A stretch of 15,689 bases of DNA from CBDUUP01 sp965370435 (GCA_965370435.1 CBDUUP010000058.1:1-15689), one strand, 5' to 3'; counted from the stretch's first letter, positions 1-7,370 are shown. Translations and numbers: made by a program. The notes: generated by a model from the sequence alone, not told the origin.

Positions 1-1
1 T

Positions 2-1429
2 TGGGGGACCCCAATTGGTGGAGAAAATGATGAGGGTGATGAGGTAGAAGGGCGCGTAGCTGGCGCGTTATGGGATATCTATGACAGCGTGGATGATGGG
101 TATGACTTCTACACTGAAGCTGATATGTTTGAGGAGTTTATAATATTAGATACCTGGTGGCCAAATGATTTTGCAGAATATTGGGATCTCTTGTTAACTT
201 GGGGGATGGTAAATACTCATTCTGGTCAAATTTTTCCCATATACCAAAATACGATTGACTATCGGGACCCAGATCCAGATCCCAGCGTTAATCCTGATGA
301 CCTTGATTTTGGTGAATCGCCTCTGGTTGTCAACCTCCAAGGCACAGGAGGGATAGAATATACTATTGACACTCGAGGCGCTACCAGGCAGCCAGATGAC
401 CCGGTCACTTCCTGCGGCTCATCCCATCATTCCCGCAGCGTGTGGTTTTCTTATGGCCCTGCAGGCCCCAATGATATCCTCAGGATAACGACCGAGGGAA
501 GTTTTCATGACACCGTAATCGCCGTCTGGACGGGAAATTATGGAGCGACGATGGCTCAAGCGGGCTGTAATGACAATTACTACTCAGGGGTAGTGTACTC
601 TGAACTTGAAATTTCCCTCATCCAAGGACAGACTTATTTAATCGAAGTGATGTCTAAAGGCGTAGATAGTGACGGAGATTTCCTCGAACTGTTTATTGAA
701 CCCCTCCAGATGGGCACAGACACCATCGGCACTTACGAAGGGGGCGGGGTGGGCCGCTTCAAGCTGCGCTACACCAATACCGCAGGCTCGCCGAACCTGA
801 ATTTCATTTTCGCCGCCGGGGTGTCGAATGGGATTCCCATCACCGGCGATTGGGACGGGGACGGGGTGGACACCATCGGCGTCTTCGACCCGGACGCTGG
901 GGAATTCCAACTCCGCAACAGCAACAGTCCCGGCCCGGCCGACGTCACCCTCTCCCATGCCAGCTTGATCGGCGTTCTGCCGATGGCCGGAGACTGGAAT
1001 GGCAACGGGTACGACACCGTGGGATTCTACGTGAACGGGAGAATGAACTTGCGCAACTCCCTGACCATCGGGAATCCAGAGATCAAGTTCAATTTCGGCA
1101 GCGCCGGCCTCACCCCCCTCGCCGGGGACTGGAACGGGAATGGAATTGACACCATCGGCACCTTCGACCCGGTCATCGGGGAGTTCCAACTCCGCAACAG
1201 CAACAGCGCCGGCCCGGCGGACATCACCATTACCCATGCCCAACTGGTCGGGAAACTTCCACTTACCGGAGACTGGGATGGGGATGGCGATGACACACTC
1301 GGCGTCTACGATAATACCAACGGCCATGTCAACATGCGCAACACCAACAACTACGGCCCGGCGGATATTAGCTTCTTCTACGGCGGCGCGGGGTTGGTTC
1401 CCATCACCGGGGATTGGGATGGGGGATAG
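2..1429 (+). CDS. Secreted GDWDGDG-repeat protein, 5'-truncated by window edge
   Basis: The reading frame is open from base 2, with no stop before the first possible start (GTG at 89), so the N-terminus lies outside the window. The first visible part (to about base 290) resembles the acidic ALWDIYDS segment of secreted bacterial proteins. Bases about 290-715 encode a beta-rich domain like the bacterial pre-peptidase C-terminal (PPC) type: DTVIAVWTG, then CNDN, then GQTYLIEV. Bases about 716-1429 encode five GDW[DN]G[DN]G repeats whose GDW codons begin at 845, 989, 1124, 1268 and 1409. Their Asp-rich loops look calcium-binding, as in FG-GAP/VCBS-like propeller repeats. The fifth repeat stops right after its GDWDGG. 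Probably extracellular or cell-surface; no enzymatic motif is visible. GC content switches sharply near 715. A perfect hairpin terminator follows. Exact function unknown. Confidence 0.85.
   Translation, partial: WGTPIGGENDEGDEVEGRVAGALWDIYDSVDDGYDFYTEADMFEEFIILDTWWPNDFAEYWDLLLTWGMVNTHSGQIFPIYQNTIDYRDPDPDPSVNPDDLDFGESPLVVNLQGTGGIEYTIDTRGATRQPDDPVTSCGSSHHSRSVWFSYGPAGPNDILRITTEGSFHDTVIAVWTGNYGATMAQAGCNDNYYSGVVYSELEISLIQGQTYLIEVMSKGVDSDGDFLELFIEPLQMGTDTIGTYEGGGVGRFKLRYTNTAGSPNLNFIFAAGVSNGIPITGDWDGDGVDTIGVFDPDAGEFQLRNSNSPGPADVTLSHASLIGVLPMAGDWNGNGYDTVGFYVNGRMNLRNSLTIGNPEIKFNFGSAGLTPLAGDWNGNGIDTIGTFDPVIGEFQLRNSNSAGPADITITHAQLVGKLPLTGDWDGDGDDTLGVYDNTNGHVNMRNTNNYGPADISFFYGGAGLVPITGDWDGG
845..1426 (+). 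repeat. GDWDGDG tandem repeats, 279-bp higher-order duplication
   Basis: Repeat starts (GDW codons) lie at 845, 989, 1124, 1268 and 1409, giving units of 45-48 residues. The first and third units, and the second and fourth, are each exactly 279 bp apart. The DNA around 902-948 and 1181-1227 is nearly identical (both contain TTCCAACTCCGCAACAGCAA). So a two-unit block was duplicated rather than single units. Confidence 0.85.
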
Positions 1430-1452
1430 GGATTAGTGTTTCTCATAAGGAG

Positions 1453-1490
1453 CCTCCCGTGAGGGTCAATTTCACGGGAGGTTTGCGTTT
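1453..1490 (+). terminator. Rho-independent terminator after repeat protein
   Basis: A perfect 10-bp stem, CCTCCCGTGA (1453-1462) with TCACGGGAGG (1472-1481), encloses a 9-nt loop and is followed by TTTGCGTTT. It lies 23 nt after the stop codon and closes the transcription unit of the repeat protein. Confidence 0.9.
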
Positions 1491-1550
1491 AGGACTAACC
1501 CCCAATCCCCGGTAGACTGCCGCCTCCCAGAAATTAGCCCCAATTGGTCA

Positions 1551-1579
1551 TTCACAACTAGTCTCTCAATGCTATAATC
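1551..1579 (+). promoter_or_regulatory. Sigma70-type promoter of lipoprotein gene 1
   Basis: TTCACA (1551-1556) is separated by 16 bp from a consensus TATAAT (1573-1578). The 17-mer CTCTCAATGCTATAATC (1563-1579) recurs exactly upstream of the paralogous gene at 2778-2794. The start codon is 49 nt downstream of the -10 element. Confidence 0.7.
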
Positions 1580-1627
1580 AGGGACACAAATAATATTTCC
1601 TGTTTAGAGAGAAAGAGGAGTGAATCT

Positions 1628-2671
1628 ATGAAAGCGAAACAAGCGCGCGTACTTGTGATGGCCGTCTTCCTGCTGTTAATTTTGGGGGCCTGCAACCTGC
1701 CCTCCATTGCGCAGCCCCCGCCGGATGATGTAGACCACGTGGGCACCCAGGCGGCCCTGACGGTGGCCGCCGAACTCACCCTGCGGGCGGGCGGCGCTAC
1801 TTCAGCCCCCGGGGACCCCACCAGCACCGACGCACCCACCACGGCGCCGGATGAACCTACCTACACCTACACCCAGCCGCCCCCCACCAGCACCTTTACC
1901 CTCACCCCCACATTGATCCCCTCCGTCACCAATACCTCCATCCCCTGCGATCAGGCGGCTTTCATAGGGGAAACCATTGATGACAATACCGAGTTTGACC
2001 CTAGTGAATCCTTCCTCAAGACCTGGCAGCTGAAGAACACCGGCTCCTGCACCTGGACCTCCAGCTACCACCTGGTCTTCTTCAGCGGCGACTCGATGAG
2101 CGGAGCCTCGGCGGTGCAGCTCACCAGCGGAACCGTAGCCCCCGGCCAGACCGTGAATGCCGCCATCAACCTGACCGCGCCCGCCTCGGCTGGCACATAT
2201 AAAGGGAGTTACAAACTACGAAACAGTGGAGGTGTGGTCTTTGGGATCACCAATTCAAACGATGGGACCTTCTGGGTTCAAATCGTAGTCAAACAACCAG
2301 CGATACCGGTGGACTTCACCATCCAATATAACAGCATTCACACGTGCGGCGGGACTTTCTACTACCCCACGTTGAAGTTAGTGAACACCGGGACCGAATT
2401 CCTGTCTTCAGTCGAGACCAAGATCACCGATCTGGACACCAGCGTTGTCTTGTATGGCCCAGGCACGAGCAACGTTCCCTTCCGCACCACGCCCAATAGC
2501 TGCCCCATTGGGGAGAACGACGCCGATCCAGGCAACACCTATTACCTGCATGCTAACATCGGGGGCAATCCGCTTCACGGTCATACGATTCGCTATCGCG
2601 TGAAAGCCTGCACCCAGGATTGGCTGGGCGGAACCTGCGTCACCAAGTCGGTGACCTTCGACCTGCCGTAG
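1628..2671 (+). CDS. Lipoprotein with NBR1-like Ig (FW) domain, paralogue 1
   Basis: A 347-residue exported lipoprotein. A basic N-terminus and hydrophobic segment end in a lipobox, LGAC, with Cys22 as the lipidation site. A Thr/Pro-rich linker (about 55-105) follows. Next is an Ig-like domain of the NBR1/four-tryptophan (FW) type (about 107-222: FLKTWQLKNTGSCTW ... APGQTV ... FWVQIVV). A C-terminal beta-rich domain (about 228-347) has four cysteines (HTCGG, SCPIGE, ACTQD, GGTCVTK), plausibly two disulfides. The third conserved Trp of the FW domain is Tyr here (GSYKLRN), whereas the neighbour has Trp. The ATG is preceded by AGAGGAG at 7-nt spacing. It has its own promoter and terminator and is a tandem paralogue of the next gene. 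The NBR1-like fold is known as a protein-binding module; the ligand here is unknown. Probably anchored at the outer face of the membrane. Confidence 0.88.
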   Translation: MKAKQARVLVMAVFLLLILGACNLPSIAQPPPDDVDHVGTQAALTVAAELTLRAGGATSAPGDPTSTDAPTTAPDEPTYTYTQPPPTSTFTLTPTLIPSVTNTSIPCDQAAFIGETIDDNTEFDPSESFLKTWQLKNTGSCTWTSSYHLVFFSGDSMSGASAVQLTSGTVAPGQTVNAAINLTAPASAGTYKGSYKLRNSGGVVFGITNSNDGTFWVQIVVKQPAIPVDFTIQYNSIHTCGGTFYYPTLKLVNTGTEFLSSVETKITDLDTSVVLYGPGTSNVPFRTTPNSCPIGENDADPGNTYYLHANIGGNPLHGHTIRYRVKACTQDWLGGTCVTKSVTFDLP

Positions 2672-2710
2672 GGTGATGGAAATTCCCTGCAACCTGTAAA
2701 CACCTTCAAT

Positions 2711-2750
2711 GACCCGAAAGGCGCTCCATGCCTTTCGGGTCTATTCTTTT
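2711..2750 (+). terminator. Rho-independent terminator after lipoprotein 1
   Basis: A perfect 12-bp stem, GACCCGAAAGGC (2711-2722) with GCCTTTCGGGTC (2730-2741), has a 7-nt loop and is followed by TATTCTTTT. It lies 40 nt after the stop and separates the two lipoprotein genes. Confidence 0.92.
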
Positions 2751-2777
2751 GTATCCCAGAAATACACCCATTTCCCC

Positions 2778-2794
2778 CTCTCAATGCTATAATC
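2778..2794 (+). promoter_or_regulatory. Promoter core of lipoprotein gene 2
   Basis: CTCTCAATGCTATAATC is an exact 17-bp copy of the core upstream of the first lipoprotein gene. It contains an extended -10 (TGC followed by TATAAT at 2788-2793). No good -35 hexamer is seen at 16-18 bp, so the extended -10 may carry the promoter. Confidence 0.6.
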
Positions 2795-2854
2795 GCCTTA
2801 CGTAACTGCCAATAATATGATCGCCACACCGGATTGAAGTAAAGGAGCGCTTTG

Positions 2855-3862
2855 ATGTTTACGAAACGAGTGCGTATGCTCATCTTCACTGCCACCCTTC
2901 TGCTGTTCCTGGGGGCTTGCAACATGCCTACCGGAGCGCAGCCCACCCAGGTAGGGGATAGTGACCGGGTCGGCACCCAGGCGGCCCAGACGGTGAATGC
3001 TGAACTCACCCTGCGGGCGGGCAGCGTCACCCAGGCGACCGATGAGGCCACCACGGCTCCCGGCGTGTCCACCTCCACCTGGACGGAGTCCGCGCCGACA
3101 TTGACCCTCACGGCCACCCTGGTCCCCAGCCAAACCAGCACGTCCACCCCTTGCGACCGGGCTTCTTTTGTGGACGACGTCACTATCCAGGATGGGACCG
3201 AGATGGACCCCGATGAGTCCTTCCTCAAGACCTGGCGATTGAGCAACAGCGGCTCCTGCACCTGGAACTCCAGCTACAACCTGGTCTTCGACCACGGCGA
3301 CGCCATGAGCGGGGCCGCCTCGATCCAGCTCACAACAGGAACTGTCGCCCCCGGACAGACCGTGGACGCCTCCGTCAGCCTCACCGCGCCCTCCACACCC
3401 GGCACGTACAAGGGCTACTGGAAGCTGCGCAACGATTCTGGGGTGATCTTTGGGATCGGAGCCGCGGCCAACGTGGCCTTCTGGGTTGAGATCGTGGTGG
3501 TCTCGGAGGCCAATTTCTCCATGTCCTTTGAGAACGTCCATCTCTGCGGCCTAGATGACTACGCTACGGTGAAGATCGTCAACACCGGCTCCAAATTCTT
3601 TAAGTCTGCCGATATTCGATTAAGAGACATCACCAGCGATACCCTTCTCTACAGCTTCGCCGATAATACACCCTTTTACACAACCAACGACACCTGCGGG
3701 GTTGGAGAATCGGACGCCGATCCGGGGAACACCTATTACCTCATCGCCTCCACCTTCGGCGGTGTCTCTGGAAATACGGCCCGGTTCCGATTGGAACTAT
3801 GCACCGAGGACGACCAGGGGGGAACCTGTGTGACCAAAACGGTGGATTTCACCCTGCCCTGA
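2855..3862 (+). CDS. Lipoprotein with NBR1-like Ig (FW) domain, paralogue 2
   Basis: A 335-residue paralogue of the preceding gene with the same architecture: signal peptide with lipobox LGAC (Cys22), Thr/Ser/Pro linker, NBR1-type Ig domain (about 105-215: FLKTWRLSNSGSCTW, YKGYWKLRN, FWVEIVV, with all four expected tryptophans), and a C-terminal four-cysteine domain (LCGLD, TCGVGE, LCTED, GGTCVTK). The shared GE(N/S)DADPGNTYYL and GGTCVTK blocks mark the C-terminal domain as one conserved unit. I chose ATG 2855 because AAAGGAG (2841-2847) lies 7 nt upstream; an adjacent TTG at 2852 is also possible. A clear U-tract terminator is not seen, but a hairpin at 3897-3936 lies downstream. Expected to be membrane-anchored and exposed. 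A binding role is inferred from the fold only. Confidence 0.88.
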   Translation: MFTKRVRMLIFTATLLLFLGACNMPTGAQPTQVGDSDRVGTQAAQTVNAELTLRAGSVTQATDEATTAPGVSTSTWTESAPTLTLTATLVPSQTSTSTPCDRASFVDDVTIQDGTEMDPDESFLKTWRLSNSGSCTWNSSYNLVFDHGDAMSGAASIQLTTGTVAPGQTVDASVSLTAPSTPGTYKGYWKLRNDSGVIFGIGAAANVAFWVEIVVVSEANFSMSFENVHLCGLDDYATVKIVNTGSKFFKSADIRLRDITSDTLLYSFADNTPFYTTNDTCGVGESDADPGNTYYLIASTFGGVSGNTARFRLELCTEDDQGGTCVTKTVDFTLP

Positions 3863-3896
3863 TGCAGAAGCTTGACAGTGATCCTAAACGAATGTT

Positions 3897-3936
3897 GGAG
3901 CGTATCCAATCCTGAGCTTGCCGAAGGATGCGCTCC
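3897..3936. repeat. Hairpin containing a CTGAGCTTGCCGAAGGA-type dispersed repeat
   Basis: GGAGCGTATCC (3897-3907) pairs with GGATGCGCTCC (3926-3936), 11 bp with one G-U. The loop holds the core TCCTGAGCTTGCCGAAGGA (3909-3927), which I recognise from memory as a short repeat common between genes of many environmental bacteria. There is no U-tract, so it is not a typical terminator. It lies between the second lipoprotein and the carboxypeptidase. Confidence 0.55.
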
Positions 3937-3965
3937 TTATATCCCCAGCCTAAAAGGAGTTTCCC

Positions 3966-5651
3966 ATGCCCGAAGTCCATTTCGACCGCTACTATCGCTA
4001 CGATGATCTGACCAAAATCCTCAAAGCCTTCGCCGAGGAATATCCCAAGCTGGTCAAACTGGATAGCATCGGCCAGAGCCACGAGGGCCGGGACATCTGG
4101 ATCGCCACGGTCACCAACTTCGAGACCGGCCCGGACACCGAAAAACCTGCCTTCTGGGTGGACGGCAACATCCACGCCACAGAGGTCTCTCCCTCTTCGG
4201 TGTGCCTCTATTTGATCAACCGGCTGACCTCCCAATATGGCAAAGAAGAGGATGTCACCCGCTGCCTGGATACCCGCGCATTTTACGTGGTCCCCCGACT
4301 CAACCCGGACGGGGCCGAGTGGGCGTTGGCCGATAAGCCCAAGTTCGTTCGCTCCAGCACGCGCCCTTATCCATTCAACGAGGATCCTATAGAAGGCCTC
4401 ATGATGGAAGATATGGATGGCGACGGCCGTCTCCTCCAGATGCGGATCCCTGATCCCAACGGCACCTGGAAACCCCATCCCGAGGATTCACGCCTGCTCA
4501 TCCGCCGCGACCCTATTGAGACTGGGGGAACCTACTACCGCCTCTTCCCCGAAGGCCGCATAGAGAACTATGATGGCGTCACTCTCCACGTAAAACCCCA
4601 CAAGGAAGGTTTAGACCTCAACCGCAACTATCCGATAGATTGGCGGCAGGAATTTGAGCAATCCGGGGCGGGGCCTTACCCCACCTCCGAGCCGGAGATC
4701 CACGCCGCGGTGCAATTCATCACCAGCCACACCAATATCACCGGAGCGGCAGCCTTCCATACTTTCAGCGGCGTGTTCCTGCGCCCGTACACCAACAAGG
4801 ATGACAAAGAGTTCCCCGCCGAAGACCTCTGGACCTACAAGACCATCGGCGAAAAAGCCACCGAAATCACCGGCTACCCGGCCATCTCCACCTACCACGA
4901 GTTCCGTTATCACCCCAACTCGGTCATCACCGGCACCAGCGACTCCTGGATGTACGACCATCAAGGCGTGTTCGGCTGGGTGGTGGAGGTTTGGTCTCCT
5001 CAAAGGCAGGCGGGCATCGAGGATTATAAATACATTGACTGGTTCCGCGACCATCCCCCGGAGGATGACCTCAAACTGCTCAAGTGGAGCGATGAAAAAC
5101 TGGACGGCAAGGGGTACGTGGATTGGTACGAATACGACCATCCCCAATTGGGGAAGATCGAACTGGGCGGATGGAACTCTGCCTTAGCCTTTCGCAACCC
5201 GCCTCCCGAATATCTAGAAGCCGAGATTGCCCCCTTCTCCGATTGGCTGCTCTGGGCTTTGCTCATCTCCCCCCGCCTGGAAGTCTACGAAGCCTCCGCC
5301 ACCCCCGTGGGCGAGGGCGCTTACCGGGTGCGGATGGTGGTCAACAATTCCGGTTGGCTGCCCAGCTACGTCACCAAGAAAGCCGCCGAGAAGAAGATCA
5401 TCCGGGGTGTGATCTGTGAGATCGAACTTCCCGAAGGCGCTGACCTGGAGACCGGCAAGGCGCGGGAGGAGTTCGGCCAGCTTGAGGGCCGGGCCTACAA
5501 AACCGCCATGTATTTCGGCTTCCCCAACGACTCCACCACCGACCGTCTCAAGGTCGAATGGGTGGTGAAAGCGCCGGAGGGCGGGACCGTGAAGCTCTTG
5601 GCCCGTCACGACCGGGCCGGTACGGTGCGGGCGGAGGTGCAGTTAGCCTAA
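3966..5651 (+). CDS. M14-family zinc carboxypeptidase
   Basis: A 561-residue metallopeptidase of the M14 (carboxypeptidase A-like) family. The residues are visible: zinc ligands His70 and Glu73 in GNIHATE, substrate-binding Asn219-Arg220 in LDLNRNYP, third zinc ligand His265 in AAAFHTFSG, and the catalytic Glu341 in GWVVEVWSP. These suggest an active enzyme that removes C-terminal residues from peptides. The catalytic domain spans about 5-370. The remaining 190 residues form a beta-rich C-terminal extension of the kind seen in longer bacterial M14 proteins. Acidic inserts (about 140-200, MEDMDGDGRLLQMRIPDP) are typical of these larger members. No signal peptide is visible, so it may be cytoplasmic. 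ATG 3966 is preceded by AAAAGGAG at 6-nt spacing. A TTGACA at 3872-3877 could be a -35, but no convincing -10 follows. Physiological substrate unknown. Confidence 0.9.
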   Translation: MPEVHFDRYYRYDDLTKILKAFAEEYPKLVKLDSIGQSHEGRDIWIATVTNFETGPDTEKPAFWVDGNIHATEVSPSSVCLYLINRLTSQYGKEEDVTRCLDTRAFYVVPRLNPDGAEWALADKPKFVRSSTRPYPFNEDPIEGLMMEDMDGDGRLLQMRIPDPNGTWKPHPEDSRLLIRRDPIETGGTYYRLFPEGRIENYDGVTLHVKPHKEGLDLNRNYPIDWRQEFEQSGAGPYPTSEPEIHAAVQFITSHTNITGAAAFHTFSGVFLRPYTNKDDKEFPAEDLWTYKTIGEKATEITGYPAISTYHEFRYHPNSVITGTSDSWMYDHQGVFGWVVEVWSPQRQAGIEDYKYIDWFRDHPPEDDLKLLKWSDEKLDGKGYVDWYEYDHPQLGKIELGGWNSALAFRNPPPEYLEAEIAPFSDWLLWALLISPRLEVYEASATPVGEGAYRVRMVVNNSGWLPSYVTKKAAEKKIIRGVICEIELPEGADLETGKAREEFGQLEGRAYKTAMYFGFPNDSTTDRLKVEWVVKAPEGGTVKLLARHDRAGTVRAEVQLA

Positions 5652-5667
5652 ATCAGCACCCAAAATA

Positions 5668-5690
5668 GGGGCGGTTCTTGTGGTCGCCCC
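5668..5690 (+). other. GC-rich hairpin without U-tract
   Basis: GGGGCG (5668-5673) pairs with CGCCCC (5685-5690) around an 11-nt loop, 17 nt after the carboxypeptidase stop. No T-run follows, so at best it is a weak terminator or mRNA-end stabiliser. Its presence argues that this stretch is untranslated rather than the N-terminus of the next gene. Confidence 0.4.
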
Positions 5691-5754
5691 GAAATACCTT
5701 GACATAGGTTTAGCCAATGGAAATAGAAAACGCCTGGCAATAGGAGAGTTTCAC

Positions 5755-6336
5755 GTGCTATTAGACCGGATACTCGGCGCCTTCACATTTCGCAAAGACA
5801 TTTACGCGGAAGTAAAGAATGATTCTTCTTTCACCTTGACGGCATGGGGAATTGTGGCAGTGGTGGCGTTCATCAACAACCTGATTCTGATCCTCTTGCC
5901 GCGTTTTGGCACCGGACCTTCTTTTGGAATTTTCGATCTTATCGTGGATACCGTAATTGAGATAGGAGCGTTCGCCGTTGCCGCCTTTATTGTGGGGTGG
6001 TTCGGCAAAGCATTATTTCAGGAGGCTGAGTCTACCTTCAGTATTGCCGTGCGCACGCTGGGGTTGGCCTATGTGTGGCGTATCCTCTTTGATGGGTTCG
6101 AGATAATTGGTTTCGGAGGTTCCTACTCGTCAAGCCTGATTGTTGGTAGTGTTGTTATTGTAATAGTTATTTTGCCCAACGTCATGGCAATATTTATCGC
6201 TGCACGGGAAGCTCTCCAACTCGATGTTTTAAGTACCATCCTGATCCTGATCTTTGGGTTGATTGCTGTGTTCCTGTATAATTACGCAATCAATATAATA
6301 CTCGATGCCCTAAATCTGTACACGCTGATTAATTGA
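5755..6336 (+). CDS. Yip1-family membrane protein
   Basis: A 193-residue integral membrane protein that fits the bacterial Yip1 family. It opens with MLLDRILGAFTFRKDIYAEV, the amphipathic start usual for these proteins, followed by about five hydrophobic segments (approximately 29-49, 60-83, 95-118, 128-150, 160-185). I chose GTG 5755 because AGGAG lies 8 nt upstream (5742-5746) and the family begins at this motif. An upstream GTG at 5680 would add 25 residues without a ribosome site and overlap a hairpin. The biochemical function of bacterial Yip1 proteins is not established. The gene is more AT-rich than its neighbours, partly explained by the Ile/Val/Phe content. It may be co-transcribed with the sulfotransferase 37 nt downstream. 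Confidence 0.75.
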   Translation: MLLDRILGAFTFRKDIYAEVKNDSSFTLTAWGIVAVVAFINNLILILLPRFGTGPSFGIFDLIVDTVIEIGAFAVAAFIVGWFGKALFQEAESTFSIAVRTLGLAYVWRILFDGFEIIGFGGSYSSSLIVGSVVIVIVILPNVMAIFIAAREALQLDVLSTILILIFGLIAVFLYNYAINIILDALNLYTLIN

Positions 6337-6373
6337 TCAATGAGGTCTCATGATTTGAGGAAGCAGCATAGGC

Positions 6374-7234
6374 ATGCTGATGGATCATAATCCAAGCGAT
6401 GGATCTTTTCAACTGAAATTCCTGGGCGTCGGCCCCCAACGAACAGGCACCTCCTGGCTGGATAAGGTTCTGCGGTCTCATCCCCGGCTATGTTTGCCGC
6501 GGGATGTCAAGGAGACCCGGTTCTTTGACGCCTACTATGATAAGGGAATGGATTGGTACGCCGCTCATTTCGTTCATCATGGGGAGGATGCTCTCTGTGG
6601 GGAAATTTGTCCCACTTATTTTCATAAGAAAGTTGTGATCAAGCGGATTTCTGAACATTATCCAGAGACCAAGATCATCATATCGGTTCGAGACCCGGTC
6701 AGCAGAGCGCTTTCGTTGTATCGCCATAGGATGTATAAGGGCCGGGCGAAGGGATCGCTGCAAGAAGTGACTGCAAAGGATCGCCAGCTCATGGATACGG
6801 GCAGATATTCGCAGCATGTCCCCCGATGGAGGGATGCCTTTGGTGAAAATAACGTGACCGTCATCTTATTGGATGACATTTCCTCTAACCCGGAGGGTGT
6901 TTTAGATAAGTTGAGTGCTTTCTTGGGTGTAGATACGATACCCTTGCCGGAGACTGGAAGGGAGAAAACCGGGGCGATAAAGCGGCCCCGGGCGGGATGG
7001 TTGGCGAGGGCGGCGGTGAGGATGACCGATCTGCTGCGGGGACGGCGGTTGCATAAAGTAGTTGAATGGGGAAAAAGGCTGGGGATGGATGGACTTGTTT
7101 TTGGGGAAGGCGGCCAAGAGATGCCGACCTTCACGCCAGAAGATAAGCGCTGGCTGCTGGAAGAGCATGAGCCTGATATCGTCTACGTTGAGAAGCTGCT
7201 GGGGCGTGATCTGTCGAAGTGGCGTCAGGTTTAA
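6374..7234 (+). CDS. Sulfotransferase-domain protein (PAPS-dependent)
   Basis: A 286-residue protein of the P-loop sulfotransferase superfamily, which transfers sulfate from 3'-phosphoadenylyl sulfate (PAPS). The 5'-phosphosulfate loop is seen as PQRTGTSWL (21-29) and the 3'-phosphate-binding segment as VRDPVSRALSLYRH (105-118). KETRFF (46-51) fits the region after the first helix, and the later part (YSQHVPRW, VTVILLDD, LSAFLGV) matches heparan/N-sulfotransferase-like bacterial members. The acceptor is unknown; a glycan, lipid or peptidyl group are all possible. No signal peptide or membrane segment is seen. The start is uncertain: ATG 6374 has GAGGAA 11 nt upstream, and ATG 6380 in the same frame is the alternative. 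The gene starts 37 nt after the Yip1-like gene, so co-transcription is likely. No terminator is visible after it. Confidence 0.85.
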   Translation: MLMDHNPSDGSFQLKFLGVGPQRTGTSWLDKVLRSHPRLCLPRDVKETRFFDAYYDKGMDWYAAHFVHHGEDALCGEICPTYFHKKVVIKRISEHYPETKIIISVRDPVSRALSLYRHRMYKGRAKGSLQEVTAKDRQLMDTGRYSQHVPRWRDAFGENNVTVILLDDISSNPEGVLDKLSAFLGVDTIPLPETGREKTGAIKRPRAGWLARAAVRMTDLLRGRRLHKVVEWGKRLGMDGLVFGEGGQEMPTFTPEDKRWLLEEHEPDIVYVEKLLGRDLSKWRQV

Positions 7235-7240
7235 TCAAGT

Positions 7241-7262
7241 GGGGAGGTGAAATATGATGTAG
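7241..7262 (+). promoter_or_regulatory. Perfect Shine-Dalgarno followed by ATG-ATG-TAG mini-ORF
   Basis: GGGGAGGTGA (7241-7250) matches the 16S anti-Shine-Dalgarno over at least eight bases (GGAGGTGA) and is correctly spaced from ATG ATG TAG (7254-7262), a two-codon reading frame. It lies between the sulfotransferase stop and the sigma-factor start. It may be a leader peptide signal, or the remains of a lost gene start. Confidence 0.45.
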
Positions 7263-7370
7263 TATAGGGGTGTGAATCTGCGTTTGGCTATCTTTTTATT
7301 GCACGAAATAAACCGAATAAAATCGAGGGGATTTTCGTTGATAATTAAGTAGAAAGGTCACCCATTGACT

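Noticed and set aside
638..1327. Minus-strand open frames opposite the GDWDGDG repeats
   Set aside because: No ribosome site and repetitive composition; they mirror the GC-rich repeat coding on the + strand.
3872..3900. TTGACA as promoter of the carboxypeptidase gene
   Set aside because: No acceptable -10 hexamer at 16-18 bp spacing.
4611..5147. Minus-strand 178-codon open frame in the carboxypeptidase gene
   Set aside because: The + frame carries all M14 catalytic residues; the minus frame is a GC-rich shadow.
5680..5754. 25-residue N-terminal extension of the Yip1-like protein from GTG 5680
   Set aside because: No ribosome site, overlap with a GC-rich hairpin, and the family start motif MLLDRIL follows AGGAG at GTG 5755.
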